Assembly: GCF_932526225.1 (NCBI RefSeq)
Contig: NC_064048.1
Location: 399,340-459,339, forward strand
Length of the DNA: 60,000 nt
Reading direction: 5' to 3'
DNA from: Nematostella vectensis
Taxonomy: Eukaryota > Cnidaria > Anthozoa > Actiniaria > Edwardsiidae
Shown here: piece after piece, positions 1-10,826 of the stretch
Numbering within the stretch: the first letter of the stretch is position 1
How the letters are laid out: every line of letters starts with the position of its first letter
The notes under the pieces: generated by a model
Told to the model about the DNA's origin: nothing
Database searches by the model: none
Seen by the model: only the letters and a program-made list of their open reading frames with translations
Program-made: the position numbers and the translations under genes

Positions 1-539
1 CATTATGCAAACTCAAGTCGATAAGGCAAACATCAAGGACCATATCTTATCCCGTAAATGAAAGACTAATATGCTTTTGACAAAAAAATGCATATTTAGT
101 CATATCCGGATAAAAACAAGGCCAATTCTGATAATTAATAATAATCAACTATTATTCTCGCAATTAATGTGTTCCAAACAGTAATTAAAAATGTTTCTTA
201 ATAAAGTAACAATCATTTTAATTCAATAAAAATAAAACGCATGCCCTATCATGTTATAAGAATGATAGCAAGTGATTACAATGATACGAGTGTCCATCTG
301 GCATTACATATACGCGCCCATCTATCTCGGGAGAAAAATAATTTTTAGACACATACACAAGGCATCACAATGCACGCCCTTATAGACCAACTAAAAACTA
401 GATGTTTGCCCTCTACTTACTGGATCTTAAAATAATATTTTTTTGCCCAAGAGATGGGCGCGTGTATATCGGGGTTCTACTGTATCAAAACATAAATTAC
501 TCTCAGTTTGGTTGCCTTAATAAGCTTGAGATATTATTT

Positions 540-965
540 CCTTTTCCTTTGATGACGTCATCGATGACGTCAAATATCACGTGATCATTTTGTTGACACT
601 CCTTTGACACTAGCGTTGTCATACGATGTTTCCTTCATGAGATATGGATATTTTTGTTTTTTATGACGTCATCGATGACGTCACACATCAATTGACCATC
701 TCGTTGCACCCCCCTTGATACCTACATGACACCTATCAAGTTTGGTTGTCATGCCTGAAGAAGTCTTATTAAAGACGAAAATTTGGCCGATTTGGTCGAT
801 TTCCAGTTTTTGGAGTATTGCTTCTTTCATGGGATATGGATATTTTTGTTGTTGGTGACGTCATTGATTACGTCACATATCACGTGATCATCTGATTGCA
901 CCCCCCTTGACGCCTACATGACACCTACCAAGTTTGGTTGTCGTACGATGTTGCTTTCATAAGAT
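540..965 (-). repeat. CRE-palindrome dispersed repeat, about three units
   Basis: Units contain an 'atatctcatgaa'-type block, the double-CRE palindrome (perfect at 553 and 664, decayed near 855), a CACGTG site and a block reading tgacacctaccaagtttggttgtc. The order is the reverse complement of the 51-kb cluster. Unit size here is about 120-190 bp. Confidence 0.65.
553..572. promoter_or_regulatory. Perfect 20-bp double-CRE palindrome
   Basis: Two full CRE octamers (TGACGTCA) flank TCGA, making a perfect palindrome. A CACGTG core follows at about 579. The same arrangement recurs at 664-683 and in the 51-kb cluster, so it belongs to a dispersed repeat rather than a local promoter. Confidence 0.6.
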
Positions 966-2365
966 ATCAGTTTATTACAAATGTGGCCTATCTTATTACA
1001 AATGTGGCCGTTATTACATATGTGGCCTCAACATGCGTCAGATCTAATGAGGGGAAACCAGACTGGATTCAAACAAAGGCAAAATCTAACGTTCCCCTAA
1101 AATATAGGAAAACCTGCCAATGCAACGCGACCCGAGAATCGCGTACTCGTTTTTGCGGGCTTTCGACAGAAAGTACAATTGTCATTTATTATGTCTTATA
1201 AAAAATGACTAAAGAAATAAGCGCATTAAATAACCAAACATCCGACCAATTGTCTAAACTCTCACCGATGTGTTTTTCGTGATTCAATTTGCATTCGTAA
1301 AATCAAAGCCTCGCGAAAATGACTATAAATAAGGTTTTATCCGATACTTTAATAGAAACCTTTGGATAGATAGCCTAGGGGCATTCAGCGTTCAGCGATA
1401 TCATATATCTGTGTTGCATACAGTATTAATTACGCACTATGGAACAAATCAAGTTGGTCTCTTTGCAGATTCCTTTACATCTGGTTTTCTGTTGCATAGA
1501 ACAATGCATGGAGTTGGCTATGTACGTACTGCAAGTACTTTCTGACCACTTAGCATTATATCAGCATTAATAGCTGTAAAATAGAGAACGGTTATTCTCC
1601 TGAATGTAGCGAGGCATTGCGAATGAAGGGACAATCGCGGGTGATGCCATCTTTGCACTACCAAACAAAATAACCCCAACCAAAGGTTAATATTACAGGT
1701 TTAAATTAAAGATTGCACAAATGTTTATAAACAACCCGCAGGCTTTGACAAAAAAGAAAAGACGAGCTTTATAAATACAACTGATAACAAAAATTAAGAT
1801 TGCAAATAAGTGATTGCTTAACAAACAACTTTTTCATACGCGTTAACGGGACGTCTACACTAATGCAGCGCAGTTTAAGCGTACAACGTTTAAGCGTTTT
1901 TCCTCTTTTCCCTAATCTCACATTACTCCTAAATCTTTATTCATTTAACATCTTCTTACCTTAGGAGGACGCGGAGTTGACAGAAGAACTTCAGATTCGA
2001 AAGAACAGCGTCTGTTGGTTTTATTTTTTGAGGGAACGGACCAATCTCAGCATCTTTTGAAAGACATCACCCTTGACCCTCGAGGTTTTTATTTGCCTGA
2101 TAACTTGCCAAGTTTCTCATTGTGTTAAATTCTTACTAGCTTGATCACTTAGTCACATGTACAACGCAGTCTATTTAGTGTTGTACTCGGTTCTGTCCAC
2201 TCTTGGAGATTGAGATTTAAGCCAGTTTAATTAAACCACCTTTAAACTGGTTTAGGTTCTTGTTTGAATGCGGTATTAGACAAATGAAACTTTGTACTGG
2301 TATATTACTCTATTGTATACATTTTTTAAAATTAGCACCATTTGGTATCTACGGATTGATGACCA
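966..2365. other. Intergenic, nothing recognised
   Basis: This is AT-rich sequence with only short open frames that lack motifs. A small triplication of 'ttacaaatgtggcc' lies near 970-1025. Confidence 0.4.
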
Positions 2366-2371
2366 ACATCT

Positions 2372-2657
2372 ACGAAAAAAATCGAGGAAAGCAAATTATA
2401 TAGAAAAGAAATCGAGTAAGACAAATTATATAGAAAAGAAATCGTGGAAGCCAAATTATATAGAAAAGAAATCGAGTAAGTAAAATTATATGGAAAAAAA
2501 ATCGAGGAAGCCAAATTATATGGAAAAGAAATCGTTGAAGCCAAATTATATAGAAAAGTAATCGAAGAAGCCAAATTATATAGAAGGGAAATCGAGGAAG
2601 CCAAATTATATAGAAAAGAAATCGAGGAAGCCAAATTATATAGAAAAGAAATCAAAA
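2372..2657. repeat. 30-bp minisatellite, about 9-10 copies
   Basis: The unit is built on aaattatatagaaaagaaat followed by cgaggaagcc. Because 30 is a multiple of three, open frames arise on both strands as an artefact. Confidence 0.9.
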
Positions 2658-2789
2658 AATCCCAGGCACAGCAAAATGGAAAGGAGGGGGGGGATCCTAA
2701 CAATGAGTTCCTACCGTTTTTATTCCGTCCCCTTCTTCACCGTCGCTGTTTACAACAACTCCGTTACCACCCTCCTGGTACCTAAAATC

Positions 2790-3175
2790 TCTTTTTCCGC
2801 CCTAACACCAAGGCGAATTTCGGTTGGTCTAACACTAAGGCAAATCTCGGTCGGCCTAACACCAAGGCGAATTTCGGTTGGCCTAACCCCTAGGCAAATC
2901 TCGGTCGGCCTAACCCCTAGGCAAATCTCGGTCCGCCTAACACCTAGGCAAATCTCGTTCGGCCTAACACCTAGGGAAATCTCGGTCGGCCTAACACCCA
3001 GGCAAATCTCGGTAGGCCTAACACCAAGGCAAATCTCGGTTGGCCTAAAACCAAGGCAAACTTCGGTCGGCCTAAAACCAAGGCAAATCTTGGTCGGCCT
3101 AAAACCAAGGCAAACTTCGGTCGGCCCAACACCAAGGCAAATCTCAGTCAGCCTAACAACTAGGCAATCTCAGTT
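2790..3175. repeat. 27-bp minisatellite, about 14 copies
   Basis: The unit is built on ggcctaacaccaaggcaaat followed by ctcggtc. Two variants (ccaaggc and cctaggc) are intermixed. The long open frame across it is a repeat artefact. Confidence 0.9.
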
Positions 3176-4080
3176 GCCTTTCCTGGTAAATAAACTCCCG
3201 TTTTTTTTTCATATCATGAATGAGGCTCATAATAAAGTTTCGCGTTCGAGGGAGAACTGTATTTTTATTCGTGTTACCAAATTTAGTTTCTTTAGTTTTT
3301 CTTGTAACAGTTACACTAAAATTCCGGCTCATTCTTATTTCTTGTTGTTGCATCCGTAACGTTGTGGCACCAGTTTCGCCTACAAAAAGAGCTTTGATCT
3401 TATTTTCTGTCACATTCTTCACGTTACGCACTCTATAAATAAAGATAGAAATAGAGAGATAAGTTGCACCTGCTCAGGGAAGAAAGTTAACAGAAAGACA
3501 GTCATGATAGGTCCAGGGCTTTTTATATCAACGGACACGGAGCTCATGTAAGATTGCGTGACAAGAAACTTGCCGGCAATCACGCGTCTCTTTGTCACGC
3601 GTCATTGTCTCTTTGTCACGCGTCATTGGTAACATGGATACCCTTTTGTTGTTTCTGGGTCATACTCAGCGTAGATTACTCACTTTTTAATGATTCCGCA
3701 ATGCCTGCTCTCCTTTTAACATCTTGATATGTATGCCAGGAGGATTTCTGAGTTCAGACAGGTTCTGTTTAGGCATAAACCTGCTGTTGGGAACGCGCAA
3801 GGTAGAGCGGGAAGATGAGAAGTTGAGCAGGGCCAATAGGAATGCACCATACACAGCAGGAAGAACGTAACCAAACAGACGTGCAATTGGACGAAGATCA
3901 AGATTGATTTAAGTGGAATAAAAAACCAGGAAATATAGGAAGGTTAACAAGCGCAGAAGCAGAGAAGGAACAAAATGCATTGCATAAAGCGCGAGAGTTA
4001 GATGTTTTAGTGTATGTAGCCTACGTGTAGCCGCTGACTCGCGAAAATATCCTCGGTTCCCTGTGTTGAGCGTCACGTGA
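3176..4080. other. Intergenic, short repeats only
   Basis: A tandem pair of 'tctctttgtcacgcgtcatt' lies near 3585-3627. Otherwise no gene is seen. Confidence 0.4.
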
Positions 4081-4149
4081 AATTTGTTACAGTAAAGAAA
4101 TGCGTTGAAGCAACTCGGTGTTGTTTGCTCGCTCCGATTTCTTTAGGCC

Positions 4150-4518
4150 TTGGTGGCCTCCACAAATACGACATCAGCGACGAGGATGCCTGGAAAACAT
4201 CTTCCAGTCTTAGATTTATCGGGCCCAGTTTCTCAGGTGGCAAAAAGATGGAGAAAATGCAAATGTGCCTTTAAATATCACGCCGAAGGGCAAAGTCTCA
4301 CCGACGCGAAGAAGAAAACCGCTCAGCTATTACATTTCGCAGGGATGGATCTCAAAGACCTGCTCGAAGACCTTCAAGACCCTGGCCCAGTACCCGAGCT
4401 AGATGATGCATACAAGAAAGCGATTAGAAAGCTGGATAATCACTTCAAAACTTACGGAAATTCCTCTAGAACAAAGCCTCCGAATGGAGATGAACGTTGT
4501 GAAGCCATCCAGTGGTAG
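4150..4518 (+). pseudogene. Gag-like fragment of Ty3/gypsy element
   Basis: This open segment has the Gag helix motif KRWRKCKCAFKYHAEG followed by LTDAKKKTAQLLHFAG and a DAYKKAIRKLDNHF stretch, as in Gag of invertebrate gypsy elements. It ends in a stop ahead of the knuckle region. Confidence 0.65.
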
Positions 4519-4519
4519 A

Positions 4520-4780
4520 AGTAGAAAAGTCGTCTGTTTTAACTGTGGAAAAAAGGGGAATATCAAGAAGGATAGAAGTTGTCTAGCTAGAGTAGGGAAG
4601 AAATGTGCTAAATGTTTTTAATCTGGCCATTTTTTGCAGCTTGCTGTATAGGAGAAAAGGCCGCTGATGGAAAGCCAAGCAGGAACAGAGGTGCACGTGG
4701 AGGCTATCGTGGTCGTGGTGGGCGTCGTGGGATCCAGCAACGTGGTTCAACAAATCATGTGGAAGACCAAGAGTACTCAA
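4520..4780 (+). pseudogene. Zinc-knuckle region of Gag, frameshifted
   Basis: The first knuckle reads CFNCGKKGN...C, with Asn in place of the usual His. The second is split by a stop at 4619-4621 and a frame change. A Gly/Arg-rich basic tail follows in the new frame. Confidence 0.55.
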
Positions 4781-4896
4781 GTGACAGCAGCGAAGATACT
4801 TTTGCATTCAATGTGACAGCAAGACATAAGTACATGCTGTTTCTGATGAGCCAGTAGTACCAGTACGTTTTAATGGAAACATGAAAGATGCACTAA

Positions 4897-5106
4897 TTGT
4901 CTGGCTTTGTAAGTTATCCAATTAGTGTTAAAGAGTACAGAAAGTTGCCTATGGAGGAGGGGGGGCAAGTTTCAATTATTGGCTGGTTTGACGCAGAGCT
5001 ATCGTGTAATGACAGAAAGGTCCAATGTGTATTTGTCGTGACTGACAAAGGGAGGTGTCTGTTAGGGCATCTTGCATCAAAACATTTAGGTGTTCTGCGC
5101 ATTTAG
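4897..5106 (+). pseudogene. Protease/RT linker fragment of gypsy Pol
   Basis: The segment from FDAELSCND to GRCLLGHLASKHLGVLRI resembles the end of the retropepsin domain of gypsy elements. It ends in a stop. Confidence 0.5.
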
Positions 5107-5179
5107 GCTGTGTGTAACAACGTGGGGGACACTGACACTTTAGGTCAGAACAAAGTACCCTAGTTTGTTTACAGGGATT

Positions 5180-5500
5180 GGAAAGCTCAAAGATTATAAG
5201 CTACGTGTGGATGAAAGTGTGACACTGATTGCTCAAAAGCTAAGGCGAATCCCCTTTACGCTTCGTGGGAAAGTCACCGCTAAATCAGGAGAACTCATAG
5301 AGAAAGATATAGTAGAAAGGGTTGAAGGCCCAATCTTTTAGGTTAGTCCCATAGTCATTGCACCCAAACCGTCAGGAGACATCCGCCTATGTGTGGACAT
5401 GCGTCGTGCCAACGATGCGATCATCAGAGAAAGAATCCCCGTGACAACCGTAGATGAAGTCTTAGAGAATCTCATTGGAAGTACCATGTTTTTAAAACTC
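5180..5500 (+). pseudogene. Reverse transcriptase N-terminal fragment
   Basis: The frame includes SPIVIAPKPSGDIRLCVDMR, typical of the fingers region, with one stop before it. It stops resembling RT after about 5495, where the palm with the YxDD motif should follow. Confidence 0.65.
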
Positions 5501-5549
5501 GTTCTGCGCCAAGGATCCGTAATTTTCTTGGCATGGTTGGGTTCATTTC

Positions 5550-5894
5550 ATGTTTTTTATTCCAAATTTTGCCACTACCGCAGAACCACTTAGAGCAGTT
5601 ACAAGGCAAGGGACACCCTTTAAGTGGAAGGAAGTACAACCGAATGCTTTTGACTGTCTAAAGAAAGCCCTAGTTGATGCTCCAATTTTAGCATACTTTG
5701 ATAGAGACACTCACAGCAGTGTATTCACCGATACCAGCCCAGTCGGTCTCGGAGCTGTGCTTATCATCCAGGAAAAGGACGGTGTTAGCAGAGCAGTATG
5801 TTATGCAAGTTGCAGCCTGAGCGACGTTGAAAGGCGCTATAGTCAAACGGAGAGAGAAGCATTAGCCATCGTGTGGGGGTTTAGAGACTTTTGA
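5550..5894 (+). pseudogene. RNase H fragment of gypsy Pol
   Basis: Connection and RNase H motifs are clear: PLRAVTRQGTPFKW, then FTDTSPVGLGAVL (usually D-A-S, here D-T-S), and YSQTEREALAIVWG with its conserved Glu. A frameshift follows at about 5890. Confidence 0.75.
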
Positions 5895-6073
5895 CCTTGT
5901 CACTGACCATGAGCCACTGAAGATTATTTATTCCAGCAGATCTAAGCCATCAGCACGCATCGAAAGATGGGTCCTGCGTCTACAACCTTACAATTACAGA
6001 GTGTGCTACGTAAGGTAAAAGAAAACAAAGCCGATGCCCTGTGTCGGTTGGATAGCGACATAATGATGAACTT

Positions 6074-6465
6074 ATGCGTGCAGTTACTTTGCAAGTTGTT
6101 CCAGCGGCAATGAACATTCAGGAGATAGAGAAAGCTTCTGCTGAGGACTCGGAACAACAGGCAGTGAGGAAATGCTTGGTAAGCGGAAACTGGACTGATG
6201 CTCCCAAACAGTACCTACCCGTCCGGAGAGAGTTGACATACATTGGGCACGTCATCCTGCGTGGAACTAGAATTGTGATACCGACGGTTTTAAGGAAGAG
6301 AGTTGCAGAGCTGCACATAAGGGGCCATCAAGGAATTGTAATGATGAAGGAGAGATTGAGGTCCAAGTTATGGTGGCCGGGCATAGACCGGGATGCAGAG
6401 GGTAAATGTGAATGTTAAATGTGGATGTCAGTTAGTGGTAAAGGAATACCGAGCTCCACCCACTG
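6074..6465 (+). pseudogene. Integrase zinc-binding fragment
   Basis: ELHIRGHQGIVMMKERLRSK then WWPGIDRD matches the HHCC zinc-binding end of gypsy integrases. The Cys pair is out of frame with the rest, and the catalytic core is absent. Confidence 0.65.
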
Positions 6466-6587
6466 TGCTGTGCTTCCACTTTGATTGTTATAATCCAATC
6501 AGTTTTGGTAGCTTGTTTATCTTTCACTTGGACCATGCGTTTGTGAGCCAATTTATGTCGCTGAGGGAATCGATATTCTAAGTGCGC

Positions 6588-6835
6588 AGGTATCGATATG
6601 CTGTGAATATGTTTATAAAAGTTAAATGAAAAGTAAAAAAAAGTATCGATATACTGTGAAAATGTTTATAAACGTCAAATAAAAAGTAAAAAAGGATCGA
6701 TATACTGTAAAAATATTTATAAAAGTCAAATAAAAAGAAAAAATAAGTATCGATATACTGTGAAAATGTTTATAAAAGTCAAATAACAAGTAAAAAAGTA
6801 TTGATATACTGTGAAAATGTTTATTAATGTCAAAA
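6588..6835. repeat. About 52-bp minisatellite, five copies
   Basis: Units share tatcgatatactgtgaaaat and gtttataaaagtcaaataaa. It abuts the end of the gypsy remnant. Confidence 0.85.
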
Positions 6836-7156
6836 TAAGAAGTCTGCTAATTCTTGGTATACTTTGTAATTATGCCGCATAATCAAGAGCAAAGGGGATT
6901 GTGACACGGGCAAGAACGGAATAATCTAAAAGGCTCGAGCTAATAGTGGTCTTTCATCGCTTATTGGCGGGATGTTGCCCAATGGTAAACAGGTATTATA
7001 AAATCATTGTGTTTTTTTTCCTGGCGGGTTTATGATAGGTGTCATTCGAACTAGTAGGTGTCCATGCACCTTTGGCCACACGTGTTTGCGTGGCCGACCT
7101 TTAACCACCTGCAATAATCTTTTCCGCACTTCATCCTTCGAATGCTATGCACATGT

Positions 7157-7238
7157 ATCATATGGAAAAAGGGACGCAGACCAAATAAAAAATGTGACAT
7201 TTTTTATTTAAGGGTCTGGGTCCCTTTTTCCATATGAT
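7157..7238. repeat. 82-bp near-perfect inverted repeat (hairpin)
   Basis: The left arm begins atcatatggaaaaagggac and the right arm ends gtccctttttccatatgat. The arms pair almost completely to the centre with only a few mismatches and virtually no loop. It is a likely small palindromic element or structured RNA. Confidence 0.8.
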
Positions 7239-7507
7239 TTCCAGCAAAATCGTTGAAAACTAGAAATTTTGCCTATTTAGACGTTATCGCAGAGCCTTAT
7301 ATTGCCATTGATGCCCATATTTAGATAACCTAAAGTTTTCCCGATCCCTGATCTCCACAAAAGATGGTTAAGAATGCTGATTCCTGTCAATTGGAGACTC
7401 GCGGCAAAAAAATTTGTCAAATCTTTATCTCACAAATCTTGAAAAGCCCTTAGACCCATGCCTCCAAGAGATTGGCCGAGCGAGTTTTAAGGTCACCCAA
7501 ACATGGA

Positions 7508-7965
7508 TATGTCGACACATCTATATACTAATCTAGTGCCCCACCCCTGTTACGGCCCTCTATCGACCCATCTATATACTAATCTAGTTCCCCACCCCCT
7601 GTTACGGCCCTCTATCGACGCATCTATATACTAATTTAGTGCCCCACCCCTGTTACGGCCCTCTATCGACGCATCTATATACTAATTTAGTGCCCCAACG
7701 CCCTGTTACGGCCCCGTATCGACACATCTATATACTAATCCAGTGCCCCACCCCCTGTTACGGCCCTCTATCGACACATCTATATACTAATTTAGTGCCC
7801 CAACGCCCTGTTACGGCCCTCTACCGACACATCTATATACTAATCTAGTGCCCCACCCCTGTCACGGCCCTGTATCGACACATCTATATACTAATGTAGT
7901 GCCCCAACCCTGTTACGGCCCTCTATCGACACATCTATATACTAATTTAGTGCCCATCCCCCCCA
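7508..7965. repeat. About 52-bp minisatellite, about nine copies
   Basis: The unit contains cgacacatctatatactaat, ctagtgccccac and ctgttacggccctcta. Length varies slightly in a C-run. Confidence 0.88.
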
Positions 7966-10700
7966 CCCCACAAATACTAATTTATAAATCTATTTCACTG
8001 TTTTCACATTTCTGTCAGTTGTTCTAGCGGTTTTCTTTAGAAAATACAGTTCAAGCCGGGAATCTTTCATGAATTGTAAAAGCATGAAGATGTTCCCACT
8101 AAGACCCACTGTACGAAAAACGTGTGAGAAAAAATTAGCTGCAAGTACAAGTACAAAAAAACATCACTGTCAATTTAGAAAAAGTGAAAGAAAAAAAGAA
8201 ATGAAAGAATAAGAAAAAAAGAAAGAAAACAAAAGGTTAGAAGAAACTTTCAACCTGTTCCGAAACAAGACCCGCTACTCGATTTTTCAAATATCTGTAA
8301 GTCTACCTTATTTAACTTCGCATAATTCCGACTATTTCTGTACTTTTCGAAATACCCCTAAAATCAGTTCGTAACCTTGCAAGCTCCGTAAGTGTACAAA
8401 GCAGCGAACTCTCCAAACACTAGCAGATGGAGGCCTCATAGCCCGATACAAATTTGTTAAACAAACAACATCTATCCTTTTAAACGCTTATATCCCTTTC
8501 GCAATCAAAATTTTATTTACCCCCAAAATGAGTGTACCCTGATTTGCCTAGAAGTACGCGTGTTGCCTAATTGCCCCACGCCGACCTACAAGGCTTCTGT
8601 TGTCACTGTTGAAGCTATTAAGTTACGTTTATTAGGTTCCCGCTATTTCTGCAATGAATTTGCGTTTGAACAACTAAAACCCCCACGGAGATCTATGCAT
8701 GCCGCTTGTCTAAAAGCAACGCAATTTAATCTTGTCTTCAATAAATTGGCAATTTTGTTAGTTTTTTTTTCATATTAAATATATCATTGTCTGATATGTG
8801 TAATCCTTATAGCGTAAGCAGTTTTCGTAGGCATGAGTTGTTTCCTGAATCGGACGCATCCGTGGAGCCGCTCGTGGACTGTTTTGAGTAACAAGCCCAA
8901 AGTACTGAGTCGATTCCCCGCCATTATGGTAATTGCCCCTTTTTAAAATAGTATATTATAATAGTTGTCTTTGTCTGAATATTTTTTGTATTTTCTTCTT
9001 AGCATTACTGGTGTTTGTAAGTGCTGTTTTGGAATTAGCGAATGAATCGTGCATTATGGTTTATATAAATGCTCTTATTTTTCTATTTATTTTCTTAACT
9101 AATCGGTTGTTTTCGATAATAAGATTAAAGGGTATGAAATATTATATTGAAATAATACAAAAAAAAAAAGAAATACGAACGAGGCGCTAGTCTCGGCAAT
9201 ATCCGAAACAGAGAAAATGATTTTGATTTTATTTTGATTTTCTGGATATTTTTTATTTAATTATTTATACATAATTTCCTGTTTCCTAAAATATATACTT
9301 TAACCTTTCTTTTTACATTTACTTTCTCCCACCCTTTACTATTGCTGTTTTCTTTAAGTGATTCTATTTCTTCTATTTCTTAAATAATATATACTATGTG
9401 GCAAACACCAAGAGTTTGTGCTATTTGTCATTTTAAGTTATTTCTTAAATCTCTTTATCGCTAACCATAGTGATCGCTCAATGCCGCAAACAGAGCCCGC
9501 GAATAGTGAGACTATTTGTCCGATAACGCATTTCTAATTGATGTTTTCTCATGTTATCATTTTGTTGATGTTTGACTTAAAATAGATACAGTATTTGTGT
9601 GTTTTAACTGTCCATGGCAATACTGTCATGATGCGGTTAACATCTTCCAAATATTTTCACATAAGCATCACCCAAATTATAAATATAATATATATAATAT
9701 ATATATAATATATGTTTTAGTTAGACAAAAATAACAAAAATAAGATAAAAACATATAAAAGCTTTTGTTAACGAGTTGTGAGAACATTACGAACACACCA
9801 GAACATGTCTTTCTTATTATTTTTTTCTTAGTAATAGATTTATGCGCGCAGGAAGGAGTATTTAGTTATATTAGAGATATTAATGCACCTGGCATAGAGG
9901 AGGGTGGGAAAACTTAAAATTCTGATGGTGCAGTGATGTTTGCTGCTGGGCTGTAGTTCGTTATTGATTGATGTTATATCCCACAGGAAACTCATATTGT
10001 AGTGAACTCACGAGATTCGAAGATTCCTATCAGGTTGAGGCGCCAAATGGCTTCGAGATATTTTTACCGAATAAGTACGGCAATATCTATGGATAAGTAT
10101 TTATACCTATTTAGCAAAGAAACCCTTGCTGTTTGCGTACTCAAATATCCGGGTTTCGCAATGGAAACTTGGCAATAAACCGAAACAGGAATTGTAACAA
10201 AGTTATTGATAAGCTTGTGGATGAAATCCCATTTCCAAATTTATCGAACGCAAATGGCTCTTAGATTGAAACAAAATATCGAAAATAACGGCGTGTAAAA
10301 ATCGACCTAGAGTTGATGGGACGTAAAAGTAGGAGTTTTTAAGTCTTCATTGTCTCCAATGGAGAAACGTGGGAACCAATTCCACTTCGCGCAGCGAAGT
10401 TCCCTAATTATTTCCTCAAACCAATAAAAGGACTTCCTGAATCAGCCTTCTCTCTCCCCTAAATTAGACGCAAATTAAATGAACTCATACGAGCGCGCGC
10501 TATTAAAATCTCACAGCCAACATTTCCAACGGAATTTCCTTTAAGTCTCTGTTGGGTGTTTTAAGTTTGTTGTCATTAAGATGCCTAATTTTCAAGGATA
10601 TAATAACTGTTATCGTTACGCAGAAGGCGCCGGTTTTTACTTGTTCAACGCTCGACCAATACGACAGCTGTATGGGCAATTTCCATTTTGAAATTATTCG
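7966..10700. other. AT-rich intergenic region before the peptide gene
   Basis: It holds an AT dinucleotide-rich patch near 9690-9715 and many A and T tracts. Short open frames show no recognisable protein. Confidence 0.45.
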
Positions 10701-10702
10701 CC

Positions 10703-10709
10703 TATAAAA
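10703..10709 (+). promoter_or_regulatory. TATA box of the small secreted peptide gene
   Basis: A TATAAAA heptamer lies 66 bp upstream of the peptide gene's ATG (distance from its last base). A start site about 30 bp downstream, near 10735, would leave a 5' UTR of about 40 nt. The motif is seen directly; its use is inferred from spacing. Confidence 0.6.
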
Positions 10710-10774
10710 TGATAAGAGTGATTTAGGTAAGTCACACATTCGAGCTGGGCACTGCCATCGAGGATCGCATCAAC

Positions 10775-10826
10775 ATGTCTTCAACTTCAATAATACTTGT
10801 CCTCGTCGCTATCTTCGCTCTCGCAA
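10775..10826 (+). CDS. Peptide gene exon 1 (signal peptide)
   Basis: This exon runs from ATG through 17 codons plus one base. It encodes a Ser/Thr start followed by a run of Ile, Leu, Val and Ala typical of a signal peptide core. The donor is gtaagt at 10827. Confidence 0.75.

Larger units (their letters stand above)
4081..6465 (+). mobile_element. Degenerate Ty3/gypsy-type LTR retrotransposon body
   Basis: In order there is a Gag-like segment (4150-4518), a damaged zinc-knuckle region (4520-4780), the end of a protease-like region (4897-5106), the start of a reverse transcriptase (5180-5500), RNase H (5550-5990) and the zinc-binding end of an integrase (6074-6465). The pieces lie in several frames with stops between them. 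Most of the reverse transcriptase, including the catalytic YxDD region, is deleted near 5500. No LTRs are evident. It is an inactive fossil. Confidence 0.8.

Noticed and set aside
2676-3359. 227-codon protein with repeats
   Set aside because: Most of it is the 27-bp minisatellite and the ends have no coding character or splice support.
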